This document shows, piece after piece, positions 41,178 to 52,789 of a stretch of 64,000 nucleotides of DNA. The first letter of the stretch is position 1, and each line of letters begins with the position of its first letter. The DNA comes from Salvelinus alpinus. Taxonomy: Eukaryota > Chordata > Actinopteri > Salmoniformes > Salmonidae. The notes beneath the pieces are model-generated. The model was given only the letters and a program-made list of their open reading frames with translations, had not been told where the DNA came from and made no database searches. The position numbers and the translations under genes are program-made. Location of the stretch: positions 26,066,954-26,130,953 of the forward strand of contig NC_092096.1 of the NCBI RefSeq assembly GCF_045679555.1. Direction: 5' to 3'.

Positions 41178-43859
41178 CTTAGAATAGAACAGAATAAAAT
41201 AGCTTTTATAAGATTTAAACCTATTTTACCGCTTCATGCATCAACATTTCTTTGAATATTGTTGGAAAAAATGTCTCCACTCAATTCAATGATATAAGTA
41301 ATCTTCTAACACATTATAGTTAGTCCTTCGTTTGCATATAGACCTACCTTCGTTTGACAGGTCCACATTTGTTCCACACATGTCAATTGGTTCTTCAGAG
41401 CCGTATCAAAGGAAACAACAAGATCATTCCTGTATACAGTGCTGATGTTCCTTTGATAAACAAGAGAATAAACGGTTATATGAGGAACTTCATCCCCAAA
41501 ATGCACTGACCTGATTGTAAAGTGCATAAAACACCCTACCTGTAAAATGTGAATATTCGGAGTCTGAGGGGATGCCAATTCACACCTGTCTGTTGCACAG
41601 GTCGCCACTGACAGGAATCACGCGCGACTTCACAAATATATACCCTATCAGCCTTTTCTAGATGACGTAGTGGTCTGATAGGAGAAATGTCAATATTGCA
41701 TGTAGGCCTACTGTACCCGACTCTCAAGTAACCCAGTCTATTCAGACTCGATTGTCTGGAAGTCAAGCTGCGAACCACAATATTTAACCCCACACATTAT
41801 AGGATATAAATATGGATGACCCTTATAAAGTGCCAATGTAAAATTTGTTTTCAACGTTGTGGTCAAAATTATTGCCCCAAGATTTTTGTAAAAAAAAGTT
41901 TATTATGGGTTAACTAGACCTATTAAAACAGCTTTTGCAATTGTGAACTTGAAGCAGAAGAATGCAATGCCATGTAATAAACTGTAGGGCCAACAGGGGA
42001 CATTTTTATCTCACATGCAGTGTATTTACAGTGGACTACAGTGGCTTACAACTAGACGGGTTTCAAGTATAGTCCGTTAGGCTATTCAATTTCTGATAAC
42101 TATTTGGTAAGGTACATAATATAAGGGAATAGGAAGCTCGCATCCACTGCTCTCTCTAGACAATTATGCGCATAATACAGTATTGTATCCTGAAGATGGA
42201 CCATATGCTGTGTCAAGAACAATCTACATGTTTTCTGTTGGGCTAATGAATATACTCATTTGGCCTTTCAAAATCGAATTTCACACGTGACACCAAAGGT
42301 AAGTTAATTCCATTTACTGTATTCCATCTCCAAGCGACACGTCTCGGGTCACGTGACTTGAGCATCCTTTCCCAAGTCAGTGTTTAAGATTAGTCTGATC
42401 GAGTCTCCTTTTTTTAAAGCTAACATTTGAAAATCTGTCCCGATGTCGACTGCCATATGGTAAAGTGCTTCTGATAAATCATAAATCCATCATCCAGACT
42501 CTTTTATTACATTTTCTTTCAAGCATGAACAAATAGTCGGATAGGGCGAATGTGGGGGGACCAATTGGGACTTTCATTTAGAAAAAAAGGACGAGGAAAA
42601 CCCTCGCAGATGTCTCTTGACCAGCCAACAGATAAAATGCGCTGTAAACGTTTCAAAGGAAATATTTGACGAGCAAATATTAGCAAATGTGAAACCACAC
42701 AAGGCTCGTCTTTTGGTCCTGTTTAATGACTAATTGGGCATCATTAGCTAGGTCCACACAGATCGAAGTGCCACTGAAATAAAGGGTGGATTTTAAAATG
42801 CCATATGGTCCAAATTATATATTAACCCACGAGTTAGCCCACGGTTATATTTTCTGTAGAGGACGCATTGTATATAGCTGATAAACAGCTCTGGACACCA
42901 GGGTCTCCTTGCCAACAGACAGAGAAGACAAATAACATATTTATTTATTACTGCACAGAGTTCATGCCCCGATTGATTTGGAGTACTTTATTGCATATTT
43001 TGTGTGTACAACCCAAGGTTAATAAAACAGTCACGCTGCGGGCACGGAAATGGTTAAACATTCTTGGCGCGTAAATATTCGCTGGGCTCACCAAAGGCGT
43101 CGGCTAAACTTTTCGGCCTAAGGAAGAATTCTAAACATAGATCGACCATATCTCAATGACACACAACATTGTATTTGGTTCTATCGACGTGAGTTTGTGC
43201 TTTATTGTGTCCCTAGGTGTAGAGAAACATTAACATTTTACCCGCGTAAAAGGGTACCATAAACCTATCCAAAGCGCACAGAGCTCCCTCATGCGTCTCA
43301 ACGTGGGGTCATATAGCCTTCATTCTAGCGCATTTCTACACACTGAAGTATGACAAGAATAAATTTACCCTCACTTGGAAGGACTGTTAAAATTGAATAT
43401 GCAATTCGATAAATATTAGCACAAAAGCACATTTAATGGTTTCCATGGTAGCCAACATCAGGCAGCGTTGAACCCCAAATAATGCTTATTTAAGAAGTAG
43501 CCTATCATTTGTGTGAACAAAACTGTGCGTCTGAGACCACATCATCCTATAGTTCAAATGCCAGTATGACTGAATCATTTGATCTGATTTGTGTACCCTA
43601 CATTTGCTATATAACATATTGATCCTATATATTCTATATATTGCTGATGTATTATGAAGTTATTGTAATTCTTTGTTTGTAATATTATACTTGATTTACT
43701 GTATGCTTCTCTGTAGCCTACAGACAACCAATTTGGGATGGAGAGGGCAGGCAACATGAGTTTGCTTGTGGATGGTTTTGTGAAATGATTAGCAAAATAA
43801 AAATAAAACAACTTGTAAATGTGTTCCTTGTCAAAGTCAATAAAAAACGATTTCAAATT
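41178..43859. other. Upstream of pax4, no further gene seen
   Basis: Should hold the pax4 promoter and first exon, which I could not place: no ATG-led frame with a plausible donor in the required phase stands out. CACGTGA occurs near 42351. Frames of 85-100 codons on the minus strand (41306-41793) show no family likeness. Confidence 0.4.
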
Positions 43860-44209
43860 CCCGAGTTTAAGGACCAGACATCGAAATGAGTTTAGAATAT
43901 TTATTGAGGAAATTGAATGGATGTGAGAATGGACGGGATGAAGCCACGGGCTGCAGGTGAAGGATCCAGGGGATGGACTCTGTAGAGTTTGGCTTGGAGT
44001 CTCAGGTAGACATCATCATCAGGCCGTGGTAGATAGACTGCTGTGGTGACGCCAATCCCCCCAGGAGATCTTTGGAAGAACGTAAGAGATCCTATATAGA
44101 AGGTGAGGGAAGGTGAGGGATGCAACACTTGGTAAGGCTAGTAAGGCAATGTGGTGCAACAGACATGCACTGCAGAACAAAGAGGCAGAATGTTAGTTTG
44201 GTCAGGTTT
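43860..44209 (-). other. Possible terminal exon or transcript end
   Basis: On the minus strand an acceptor-like pyrimidine run and CTATATAG (~44094) precede an open frame to TAA at 43901-43903. The stop codon is itself part of AATAAA. The protein stretch matches nothing I recognise. Confidence 0.25.
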
Positions 44210-44500
44210 AAAGGGAAACTTCACCATTTTTCAACTTCATATTCATCATTTCTAGCATCACACCAACATCAACATGTGTGAAAACGGTGCGTTTCTATGT
44301 TTTGTAGAGGAAGATAAGTGTTTCCAAATAGATCATCAATGTGCATCATGTGATTTTGACCAATTGTGAGTAGATATTGCCTACTTATTATCTACTAATT
44401 GGTTGATTCTATCATTGGAAACACTTATCTTTATATTTTTTTTCTACAAAACATAGAATCCTGCCATTTTTACATATGTTGATGTTGCAGTGTTGCAAAC
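44210..44500. mobile_element. Fold-back MITE
   Basis: Arms near 44268-44330 and 44412-44487 are inverted: CTATGTTTTGTAGAGGAAGA and its counterpart TCTACAAAACATAG; also GTGTTTCCA and TGGAAACAC. The loop is about 85 bp. Confidence 0.82.
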
Positions 44501-44555
44501 AGGCGTGGAGGCTGATTGTCAACGAGTAGAAGCTGGTGCACGTTGAGTTGCAAGG

Positions 44556-44645
44556 GAGCTGCGTTCAAGGCTAGTTAAAGTAGTTGCGTTCAAGGCTAGT
44601 TAAAGTAGTTGCGTTCAAGGCTAGTTAAAGTAGTTGCGTTCAAGT
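44556..44645 (+). repeat. 25-bp tandem repeat, 3-4 units
   Basis: GTTGCGTTCAAGGCTAGTTA plus AAGTA repeated head to tail. Confidence 0.93.
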
Positions 44646-45349
44646 CTGGTCCTCTCTCCTGAATTCTTGTTCATTCTTAACACCATTAAGTGTATGAACG
44701 TGGTATGAATCTGGATTGCTACAATGGGACCCAAGTTGTTATAATAGTAGAAGCACACACTCTTCATGCCACACATAAGCTTGAAAAGACTTTCCACATA
44801 ATATTCATATCATCATCACTTCAGGCACAAAGGTATTTCATCCATCATATTCAAACAGTCAATTATATCTTACACTAAACTAATGTGTCAGAAAAGGTTT
44901 TGAACCAAAATTGCATTGCATTCACATCATCGACAGACGCAAGATGTTAACAATGAAAGAATTACCCCCATTGTAGAACACATTATACAACTGCTGGGCA
45001 GTGTATGTCAGCTTTTACCCAATGAGCCAAAAGCCAAATTCTTAATCTATTACAGTACAACAATATCAATAATGACTGAGAAAGAGAAAGTGAGTGAATG
45101 AGTACACCGTTTGGTTGTGACAGGAAGCAACCTTGTGAGTCATATCCTGTTTGATTGACCTGTTTTCCTCATTACAGTTCATAATCATTTGGTTGGTGTC
45201 TATTGCTGGGACAGTGAAGATTGAACCCACGTGTCCTGATCCATTAACATCACCCTCAGAGTCATCCAGGTGTTCTGAAACGGCTTGTTCAACCAATGCA
45301 TTGATGTAACAGAGTTCATATTGGGTATTCAATTCTGCTAACAGGCAAA
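44646..45349. other. Intergenic, no supported gene
   Basis: A minus-strand frame of 88 codons (45332-45066) has protein-like composition but no recognisable family and a poor donor. Confidence 0.35.
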
Positions 45350-45510
45350 CTAGGCAGGTAGCCTAGTGGTTAAGTGCATTGGGCCAGTAACTGAAAGGTT
45401 GTGGGTTTGAATCCCTGAGCTGATTAGGTGAAAAATCTGTTGATGTGCCCTTGAGCAAGGCACTTCACCCTAGTTGCTCTGTGTCTGCTAAATGACTAAA
45501 ATGTAAATGT
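45350..45510 (+). mobile_element. HpaI-type SINE
   Basis: GGCAGGTAGCCTAGTGGTTA A box, GGGTTTGAATCCC B box, then GATGTGCCCTTGAGCAAGGC and TCTGCTAAATGACT: the full SINE head and body. Confidence 0.93.
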
Positions 45511-46662
45511 CTTGTCATTATTGTGCTTGATTGCGTAAGTCAAGTGTAGTGTCTACTTTTGAGCAGATCCTTATTAGCCCTTGTGAAAAATGCACAACAA
45601 AGGGCCATTTGGGATGGGCATGTGGTGTATAGATCCCAGTGAGAAGGAGGGACAGTTGTTGCTGCTGCAGTTACAGATCAGCTGGAGAAAATATCTTTAA
45701 TTAGCTAAACTAAATGAAGATGAGATAAACTTGTATTAGTCCTTATGAGATGGAAGTGTGTCTTCTGCTTTTTTATCCAACCTCTCCGATATACACACAC
45801 AGACGCACGATCACACATTGGGTTGGAGAGGCACCTGAGATATTGATGCCAGCAACCCTCAGGCTCCCTCCCGCATGATTTCCCCCTCTGTCAGCACTGG
45901 GATGGAAACCATTCACACTGTCATACATAAATTAAATCAGTCACATTGTCATACATAAATGAAGAAAAGGATTTCAGTCAAGATTCTTGGATATAGGCTA
46001 GGGATACTCTCAACGGTGGAGGCTGGTGAGGGGAGGACAACTCATAACAATGTCCGTAATGGAGTGAATGGAATGGTATTAAACACATGGTTTTTCAGTA
46101 CAAACTGTTCCACAACATAGCAAACATTCAAGCGAACAGAATGCACCTCAGGGCCTTGGTGATGTTAAGACTAATGGGAGTGGCTCCTTTGAATAATTAA
46201 TGCAAAGCATCATGGGTATATCATTTAAAATGGGTGTTATTTGGCTACAACACAGAGAATGATAGAGGCCTCTTGTGGCCAAAAGGCCGTATCAGCATGA
46301 GCAGCGCCATTGAGGGCTTCCAACATTTTAATGCAGTCAACTGGGTGGGACTTCCAACGTCACTGGCTGAACCCTTCTGGTGACCCTGTTGGAGTCATGT
46401 CCAACCGGGTCATCAGGAGGGATCAGCACTTGTGAAGAAAACTGACTACTTCAAAATGGAGATAGCCTCAATGGTGCTACCCATGCTGTCACGGACACTA
46501 TAATTGCAAAGAGTCCTCTAGCTCTATGTGCTACCATGACTGTAAACACTAGTCATCACTAGTCATGAGTGTTTTATAAAGCTATTATGTATTGAAGTAT
46601 AAGTTTTGCCATGCAAGACATATTGACATTGGGCAATTTCTACAAGAACATTTTAATATTAC
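45511..46662. other. Intergenic, MITE debris
   Basis: A fragment at about 46013-46110 (GGTGGAGGCTGGTGAGGGGA) belongs to a common salmonid MITE. A related end occurs near 62000-62048. No gene was seen. Confidence 0.5.
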
Positions 46663-47104
46663 TGTCACGACTCCCACCAAAGGTGATTCCTCTCCTTGTT
46701 CGGTGGTGCTCGGCGGTCGGCGTCGCCGGCCTACTAGCAATCACCGATCCATTTTTCCTTTTCCATTGGTTTTGTCTTTGGTTCATTCACACCTGGTTTT
46801 CATTTGCTTTAATTTCTGCGTGTTTATTTACCCCTGTTCCCGCCGCTTAGGTTTGTGCGGGGTTATTTTCTTGTTGCTCGTGGAGGTTTGTTCCTCAGTT
46901 TATTCACATGTGTACCGTGTGTTAAGTATAGTAAGGAGCGTTGTTTTCCTCCTTCAGTGAGCAACTGTGTGTTCTATTTTGTCTTGGGTGTTTATGGACA
47001 TTGTACCTGTACCGGTTTTGGACTTGCCTATTAAAGACGCTACATTGACATCTCTGCTCTCCTGCGCCTGACTCCTTACCTACCTTCAGTACGATTACGC
47101 AACA
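46663..47104 (+). mobile_element. Solo LTR with 5-bp target duplication
   Basis: Begins TGTCACGACTCCC and ends CGCAACA. ATTAC flanks it at 46658-46662 and 47105-47109. It contains CTATTAAAGACG (polyadenylation-like) and CTGCTCTCCTGCGCCTGACT near the 3' end. No internal retroelement genes, so it is a solo LTR. Confidence 0.9.
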
Positions 47105-47224
47105 ATTACTAATATAAGGAAATTGTTAGCTGTGATTGTCTGGTCATAAATCTGCTATCTAGATTTGAAAATGTGTACATTGTCGTTTGTAGCAATTAAT
47201 GTACTCCAGCAATGATATCAATTT

Positions 47225-47610
47225 GAAATTTAAACGTAATTTCCGATTGAGTCGAGATATGCAGCGTTTACCGTGAGTGCACGATCTGCTAACGCAAAAA
47301 CATTGCCTTTAAATTTTATTCGCGCTATAGCTCTGAACTTCGGCGATACCGATTCAATCGAGTCCAAAGTTTAATAAAACTCCTCGGGTCCATACTCCCG
47401 AACAAACGCTAGAAAAAGTTTACACATGTGGCTGGATTCAATCTGTATCGCAAATGTATCGCGTGTTATAGTGCAATTTAAAGGCAATGTTCCGCGTTTG
47501 GGGAGACTGCATTCACGGTAAACGCTGCATATGTCGGCTCAATCGTTAATTACCTTTTAATTTTTACGCAGATCTTCCACAATACTTTTACGATACGGAT
47601 TGAATCAAGC
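47225..47610. mobile_element. Fold-back element with ~125-bp arms
   Basis: The left arm (GATTGAGTCGAGATATGCAG, GTTTACCGTGA, ACATTGCCTTTAAATT) is mirrored by the right arm (AATTTAAAGGCAATGTT, TCACGGTAAACGCTGCATAT, GGCTCAATCG). No frame. Confidence 0.88.
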
Positions 47611-47907
47611 TCTTAAACCTTTTCTCCATCTCAAAATCCGCATCAGCCAATTACTATTGTCAACATAGTTGCACGTGATAAAACACTACATGTAGCTTTT
47701 CCCATCAGGTAACCTAGCACACTAGTGGTGATTATATCGCTAGCTAGACCATAGACTGATGGTTAAGTACTGTATATTTTGATAATCATAAGTGATATTA
47801 CATAGATAGCAGCAACTTCAATACATTTGATAACCGAATTGTGAAAAATCATTTATGTAGTAAACTGACATTATTTGTTGCTTATTTTTTACTTCTTAAA
47901 CATATAT

Positions 47908-48080
47908 TTACATTTAGCAGACACTCTTATTCAGAGTGATTTACAGGAGCAATTAGGATTAAGTGCCTTGCTCAAGAGTACATCAACACGTTTTTTACCT
48001 AGTCAGCAGGGGAATTTGAACCAGCAACCTTTTGATTACTGGATCAACACTCTTAACTGCTAGGCTACCTGCCACCCCAT
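47908..48080 (-). mobile_element. HpaI-type SINE, antisense
   Basis: Minus-strand head GGGGTGGCAGGTAGCCTAGC at 48079. The body carries TTGAGCAAGGCACTTAATCC and the tail phrase TCTGCTAAATG. Confidence 0.92.
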
Positions 48081-48103
48081 ATAAAGTCCAGGGCATAACC
48101 TAG

Positions 48104-48196
48104 CCTTGTGGAACCAGCCTGACTGCTGTGTTCACCATTCTATTTCACGATATGAAATAGAAAGGTGAACGCAGAGATCAGGTTGGTTCCACAAGG
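48104..48196. mobile_element. Hairpin MITE
   Basis: CCTTGTGGAACCAGCCTGAC is mirrored by GGTTGGTTCCACAAGG. The centre (TATTTCACGATATGAAATA) is almost a perfect palindrome. Ninety-three bases. Confidence 0.88.
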
Positions 48197-48380
48197 TGTG
48201 TGTTTGTGTTTGTGTGTGACCAACCAGTACCTTTGAGGGGCCAAGAGCTGGTCTATGCTGCTATGGCCATCATTGGGGCTCTGGCAAAGATCTCACCTCC
48301 AGCTTCACCTCTTGCCTGCTAACCAACAGTCGTCGATATGGAGAACAGAATTAGGTAGGTATACTTCAAACTTCAACATA

Positions 48381-49538
48381 TACTGAGCAAAAATATAAAC
48401 TCAACATACAACAATTTCAAAGATTTTACTGAGTTACAGTTCATAAAAAGAAATCAGTCAATTGAAATAAATAAATTAGGCCCTAATCTGTGGATTTCAC
48501 ATGATTGGGAATACAGATATGCATCTGTTGGTCACAGATTCCTTAAAAAAGGTGATGGCAATGGAAAAATGGCACGACAATGGGCCTCAAGACAATGTGC
48601 CTCAGGCCGTCACAATATCTCTGTGCATTCAAATTGCCATTGATAAAATGCAATTGTGTTCGTTGTCCTTAGCTTGTCTGCCCATACCATAACCATGGGG
48701 TCGTGTGTGCGAGCGGTTTGCTGATGTCAACGTTGTGAAAAGAGTGCCCCATTGAGGCAGTGGTGCCACCATGGGGCACTCTGTTCACAACGTTGACATC
48801 ATCAAACCACTTGCCCACACAACGCAAACTTCTCGAGCATGCCAGTGGCCAGGTGAACATTTGTCTACTGAAGTCAGTTACAACGTCGAACTGCAGTCAG
48901 GTCAAGACCCCTGGTGAGGACGACGAGAACGCAGATGAACTTCCCTGAGACAGTTTCTGACAGTTTGTGCAGCAATTCTTCGGTTTTGCAAACCCACAGA
49001 TTCATCAGCTGTCCGGGTGGCTGGTCTCAGACGATCAACAACTGCGTAGTTGAAGAAGCCAGATGTGGAGGTCCTGGGCTGGAGTGGTTACACATAGTCT
49101 GAGGTTGTGAGGCCGGTTGGACATACAGCCAAATTCTCAAAAATTACTTTGGAGGCAGCTTATGGTAGAGAAATGAACATTTAATTCTCTGGCAACTGCT
49201 CTGGTGGACATTCCTGCAGTCAGCAGGCCAATTGAACTCTCCCTCAAAACTTGAGACAGTGTGGCATTGTGTTGTCTGACAAAACTGAACATTTTAGTGG
49301 CCTTTTATTGTCCCCAGCACAAGGTGCACCTGTGTAATGATCATGTTGTTTAATCAGCTTCTTGATATGCCACACGTGTCAGGTGGATGGATTATCTTGG
49401 CAAAGGAGAAAGGCTCACTAACAGGGGTAAGGTTATAAGGTTTTTGTGCGTATTGAAAATGTCTGGGATTTTTTATTTCAGCTCATGAAACATGGGACCA
49501 ACACTTTACATGTTGCGTTTATATTTTTGTTCAATGTA
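48381..49538. mobile_element. Tc1-like non-autonomous element
   Basis: The ends TACTGAGCAAAAATATAAAC and GTTTATATTTTTGTTCAATGTA are inverted, flanked by TA. It is 1.16 kb with no intact transposase. It sits in one copy of a duplicated intron; the other copy (49794-49909) shows the empty site. Confidence 0.88.
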
Positions 49539-49612
49539 GTATATGTTTGTGTGCCAGATATCACCTAACTGCCATTGGTAATAGAACAGTGACTGTGTGT
49601 ATTTGTTCACAG

Positions 49613-49977
49613 ATGCATGAGATGCAGAGAGACCAAACACTCAACACATCCACATGTCCAGTAATAACAACACCATTTTCAGTCAATGTGTCACTGATAA
49701 GCTCTGCCTCAACTCTGCCTATTTCTACAGATGGACTGGAGATGCTTTTGCCAGACGGCATCCTCAGTCGTTTGGTGGGGAGACCATATTTGGGTAGGTT
49801 TATTCTGACCTGTTCAAACTTCAACATAGTACCTGTTTGTGTGTCAGATATTACCTATCCTAACTGCCATTGGTAATAGAACAGTGACTTTGTGTGTATG
49901 TGTTCACAGAAACATGTACGGAGCCAACAGATGGAGACTTGCAAGATGATGAAGTCCAGACTGACAGATGGAATTAA
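49613..49977 (+). CDS. Candidate two-exon 3' gene end, unknown product
   Basis: Exon 49613-49793 and exon 49910-49977 join in phase 1 across a 116-bp GT-AG intron (GTAGGT ... TGTTCACAG) to give 82 residues. The sequence runs from M-H-E-M-Q-R-D through D-G-L-E-M-L-L-P-D-G-I-L-S-R-L and V-G-R-P-Y-L-E-T-C to Q-T-D-R-W-N and stop. I do not recognise the family. Upstream, a homologous donor (AATTAG|GTAGGT at 48353) exists, but the preceding exon-like text has stops in the required frame. It may be a gene relic or a real gene whose upstream exons I misread. Confidence 0.35.
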
Positions 49978-51001
49978 TACTGATTCATCTGAATGGAGAG
50001 AGACCTGGTACTCGGTATTAACATTTTACTAGACACAACTTTTACTTGTATTGTCTTTTTTTATTATTGAATTGAATGCTATCAGTCAATATGGGGAGAG
50101 AGAAACCCTGTGTATTCTGCACCAGGATCAGGGAACTCCTGTTGTGTACGGGACACCACACAGGAAGGTGTGACCACTCTGACATGTTTGCCAAGGTAGC
50201 CCCATTTACTACCAGACAAAATGCCGATAAGCACAGTATCTGTACCAGCAGGGAATGACAATGAAAGGTGCACATTGTTATGTTAGCAGAACACTGCCTC
50301 TATGGTATTATGTTAAGGGTTGTTTATTCTACATGGACCTGTTACTACATTTGAAAGTTATCAAAATACTTAGTTTAGAATATCTGTATTTATTATTTTT
50401 CTATAATTGTTCTATTTTTCTCTCTGCATTGTTGGGAAGGGCCCTAAGTAAGCATTTCACTATTAGTCTGAACCTGTTGTTTACGAAGCATGTGACAAAT
50501 AATATTTTAACATAAATTCAGCAATTGCATTCTTCTCATATTACTCTGTAGGCTACTGACCAATTCAAAGCTTCTTCCGGCATCTCACCATACATCTGCC
50601 TGTTGTTATTGAACTCAATCTGCAGGAGGTTTGTTTGTTGTGATTGAGTGGGGGGAAACAGCTGTGGGCAAGGTTCTGACAGATGGGTGTGTCTTGGTGG
50701 TGGCACCCAAGAAACACCCACATCAAACCACACCCCTAAGTCAACTCCCATTTGTCTTCCATCATGGCCGACAGCATTTCATATGGAGCAGGCCAAAAAA
50801 ACGAGGCGAAATCAGCGGGTGCAGATCCCCTTTAGAATAGGTCAACTTGGCCACTAGAGGGATATTTGAAACATTTTCACTTTTCCTTTTGTTCCAGTTG
50901 GTCTGTCACAAACGTAGTGTGCCAATATTGCATGATGCATCCTTGGCAGGATACTAGCTACTAACGTTAGACTAAATTCAAAAGGCACGTTTTCGCATAT
51001 A
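49978..51001. other. Intergenic, LINE tail near 50430-50510
   Basis: GTAAGCATTTCACTATTAGT ... GCATGTGACAAATAATATTT is the decayed 3' tail of a LINE family also seen near 829-897. No gene otherwise. Confidence 0.5.
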
Positions 51002-52126
51002 CAGTGGGGAGAACAAGTATTTGATACACTGCCGATTTTGCAGGTTTTCCTAATTAATTTGCATTTTATTGCATGACATAAGTATTTGATCACCTACCAA
51101 CCAGTAAGAATTCCGGCTCTCACAGACCTGTTAGTTTTTCTTTAAGAAGCCCTCCTGTTCTCCACTCATTACCTGTATTAACTGCACCTGTTTGAACTCG
51201 TTACCTGTATAAAAGACACCTGTCCACACACTCAATCAAACAGACTCCAACCTCTCCACAATGGCCAAGACCAGAGAGCTGTGTAAGGACATCAGGGCTA
51301 AAATTGTAGACCTGCACAAGGCTGGGATGGGCTACAGGACAATAGGCAAGCAGCTTGGTGAGAAGGCAACAACTGTTGGCGCAATTATTAGAAAATGGAA
51401 GAAGTTCAAGATGACGGTCAATCACCCTCGGTCTGGGGCTCCATGCAAGATCTCACCTCGTGGGGCATCAATGATCATGAGGAAGGTGAGGGATCAGCCC
51501 AGAACTACACGGCAGGACCTGGTCAATGACCTGAAGAGAGCTGGGACCACAGTCTCAAAGAAAAACATTAGTAACACACTACGCCGTCATTAAAATCCTG
51601 CAGCGCACGCAAGGTCCCCCTGCTCAAGCCAGTGCATGTCCAGGCCCGTCTGAAGTTTGCCAATGACCATCTGGATGATCCAGAGGAGGACTGGGAGAAT
51701 GTAGTCTGATGAGACAAAAATAGAGCTTTTTGGTCTGAACTCCACTCGCCGTGTTTGGAGAAAGAAGAAGGATGAGTACAACCCCAAGAACACCATCCCA
51801 ACCGTGAAGCATGGTGGTGGAAACATCATTCTTTGGGGATTCTTTTCTGCAAAGGGGACAGGACGACTGCACCGTATTGAGGGGAGGATGGACTGGGCCA
51901 TGTATCGCGAGATCTTGGCCAACAACCTCCTTCCCTCAGTAAGAGCATTGAAGATGGGTCGTGGCTGACTTAAAAATCATACAATGTGATTTTCTGGATT
52001 TTTGTTTTAGATTCCGTCTCTCACAGTTGAAGTGTACCTATGATAAAGATTACAGACCTCTACATGCTTTGTAAGTAGGAAAACCTGCAAAATCGGCAGG
52101 TTATCAAATACTTGTTCTCCCCACTG
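51002..52126 (+). mobile_element. Tc1-like element, internally deleted
   Basis: Inverted ends CAGTGGGGAGAACAAGTATT and AATACTTGTTCTCCCCACTG lie at TA target sites. The transposase N-terminus is readable at 51261-51593 (M-A-K-T-R-E-L, R-K-W-K-K-F, P-R-S-G-A-P). It is followed by a stop, a frameshift (51722-51960 holds the T-V-K-H-G-G-G-N region) and loss of the C-terminal DDE part. Confidence 0.93.
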
Positions 52127-52789
52127 TATGAGAAAATCCCACGTTTTTGCTTATCAATTTTACACACATCAATGCGCATTTACGGAAACGTAGATAAAGG
52201 AGGTCTATACAACATTTAAGTTTATCATGCAGCGTAAAATAAACCTTGTGGTCTTGTCCAATAGCTGTCATGTACCTCTATTAGTATTGTACTACTCAGT
52301 TGGTTAATTAGGAATCCACAGGGTACACTAATCGTGGGTTCGAGTCTCCCTTGTTTCAAGCTTCTTTGTTAAGGAAAAAACTGGAATAGGTCGGTGTCCC
52401 AGGGCCCCAAATGCAGTAGATCCGTCCCTGTGCTTGACGGCAATTTGACCACAAAAAAAGATTATTGCTCTTATCCATAATAATCTCATCATGTAGTAGG
52501 CTATACCCACACTGTATCTGCTAGAGCAATGGTTCCCAAACGTTTTATAGTCCCATACCCCTTCAAACATTCGACCTCCAGCTGCATACCCCCTCTAGCA
52601 TCAGGGTCAGCGCACTCTCAAATGTTGTTTTTTGCCATCATTGTAAGCCTGCAACACACACACTATATGATGCCTTTATTAAACATGAGTGTGAGTTTTT
52701 GTCACAACCCGGCTCGTAGGAAGTGACAAAGAGTTCTTATAGGACCAGGGCACAAATAATAATATAATCAATAATTTTGCTCTTTATTT
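52127..52789. other. Intergenic, old interspersed repeat
   Basis: Near 52525-52700, GGTTCCCAAACGTTTTATAG ... ATACCCCTTCAAACATT is a hAT-related repeat family. No gene. Confidence 0.5.

Noticed and set aside
41306-41793. First exon of pax4 in the minus-strand frames
   Set aside because: No recognisable Pax N-terminus, and no donor in the phase needed to join the paired-domain exon.
45066-45332. Minus-strand coding exon of 88 codons
   Set aside because: Composition is protein-like, but the only donor nearby (GTCAAT) is poor and no family is recognised. Left as unclassified.
45350-45430. tRNA gene
   Set aside because: A and B boxes are present but there is no acceptor stem, and the body matches an HpaI-type SINE.
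46592-46960. A 122-codon frame
   Set aside because: It lies almost wholly in the solo LTR with a defined target duplication.
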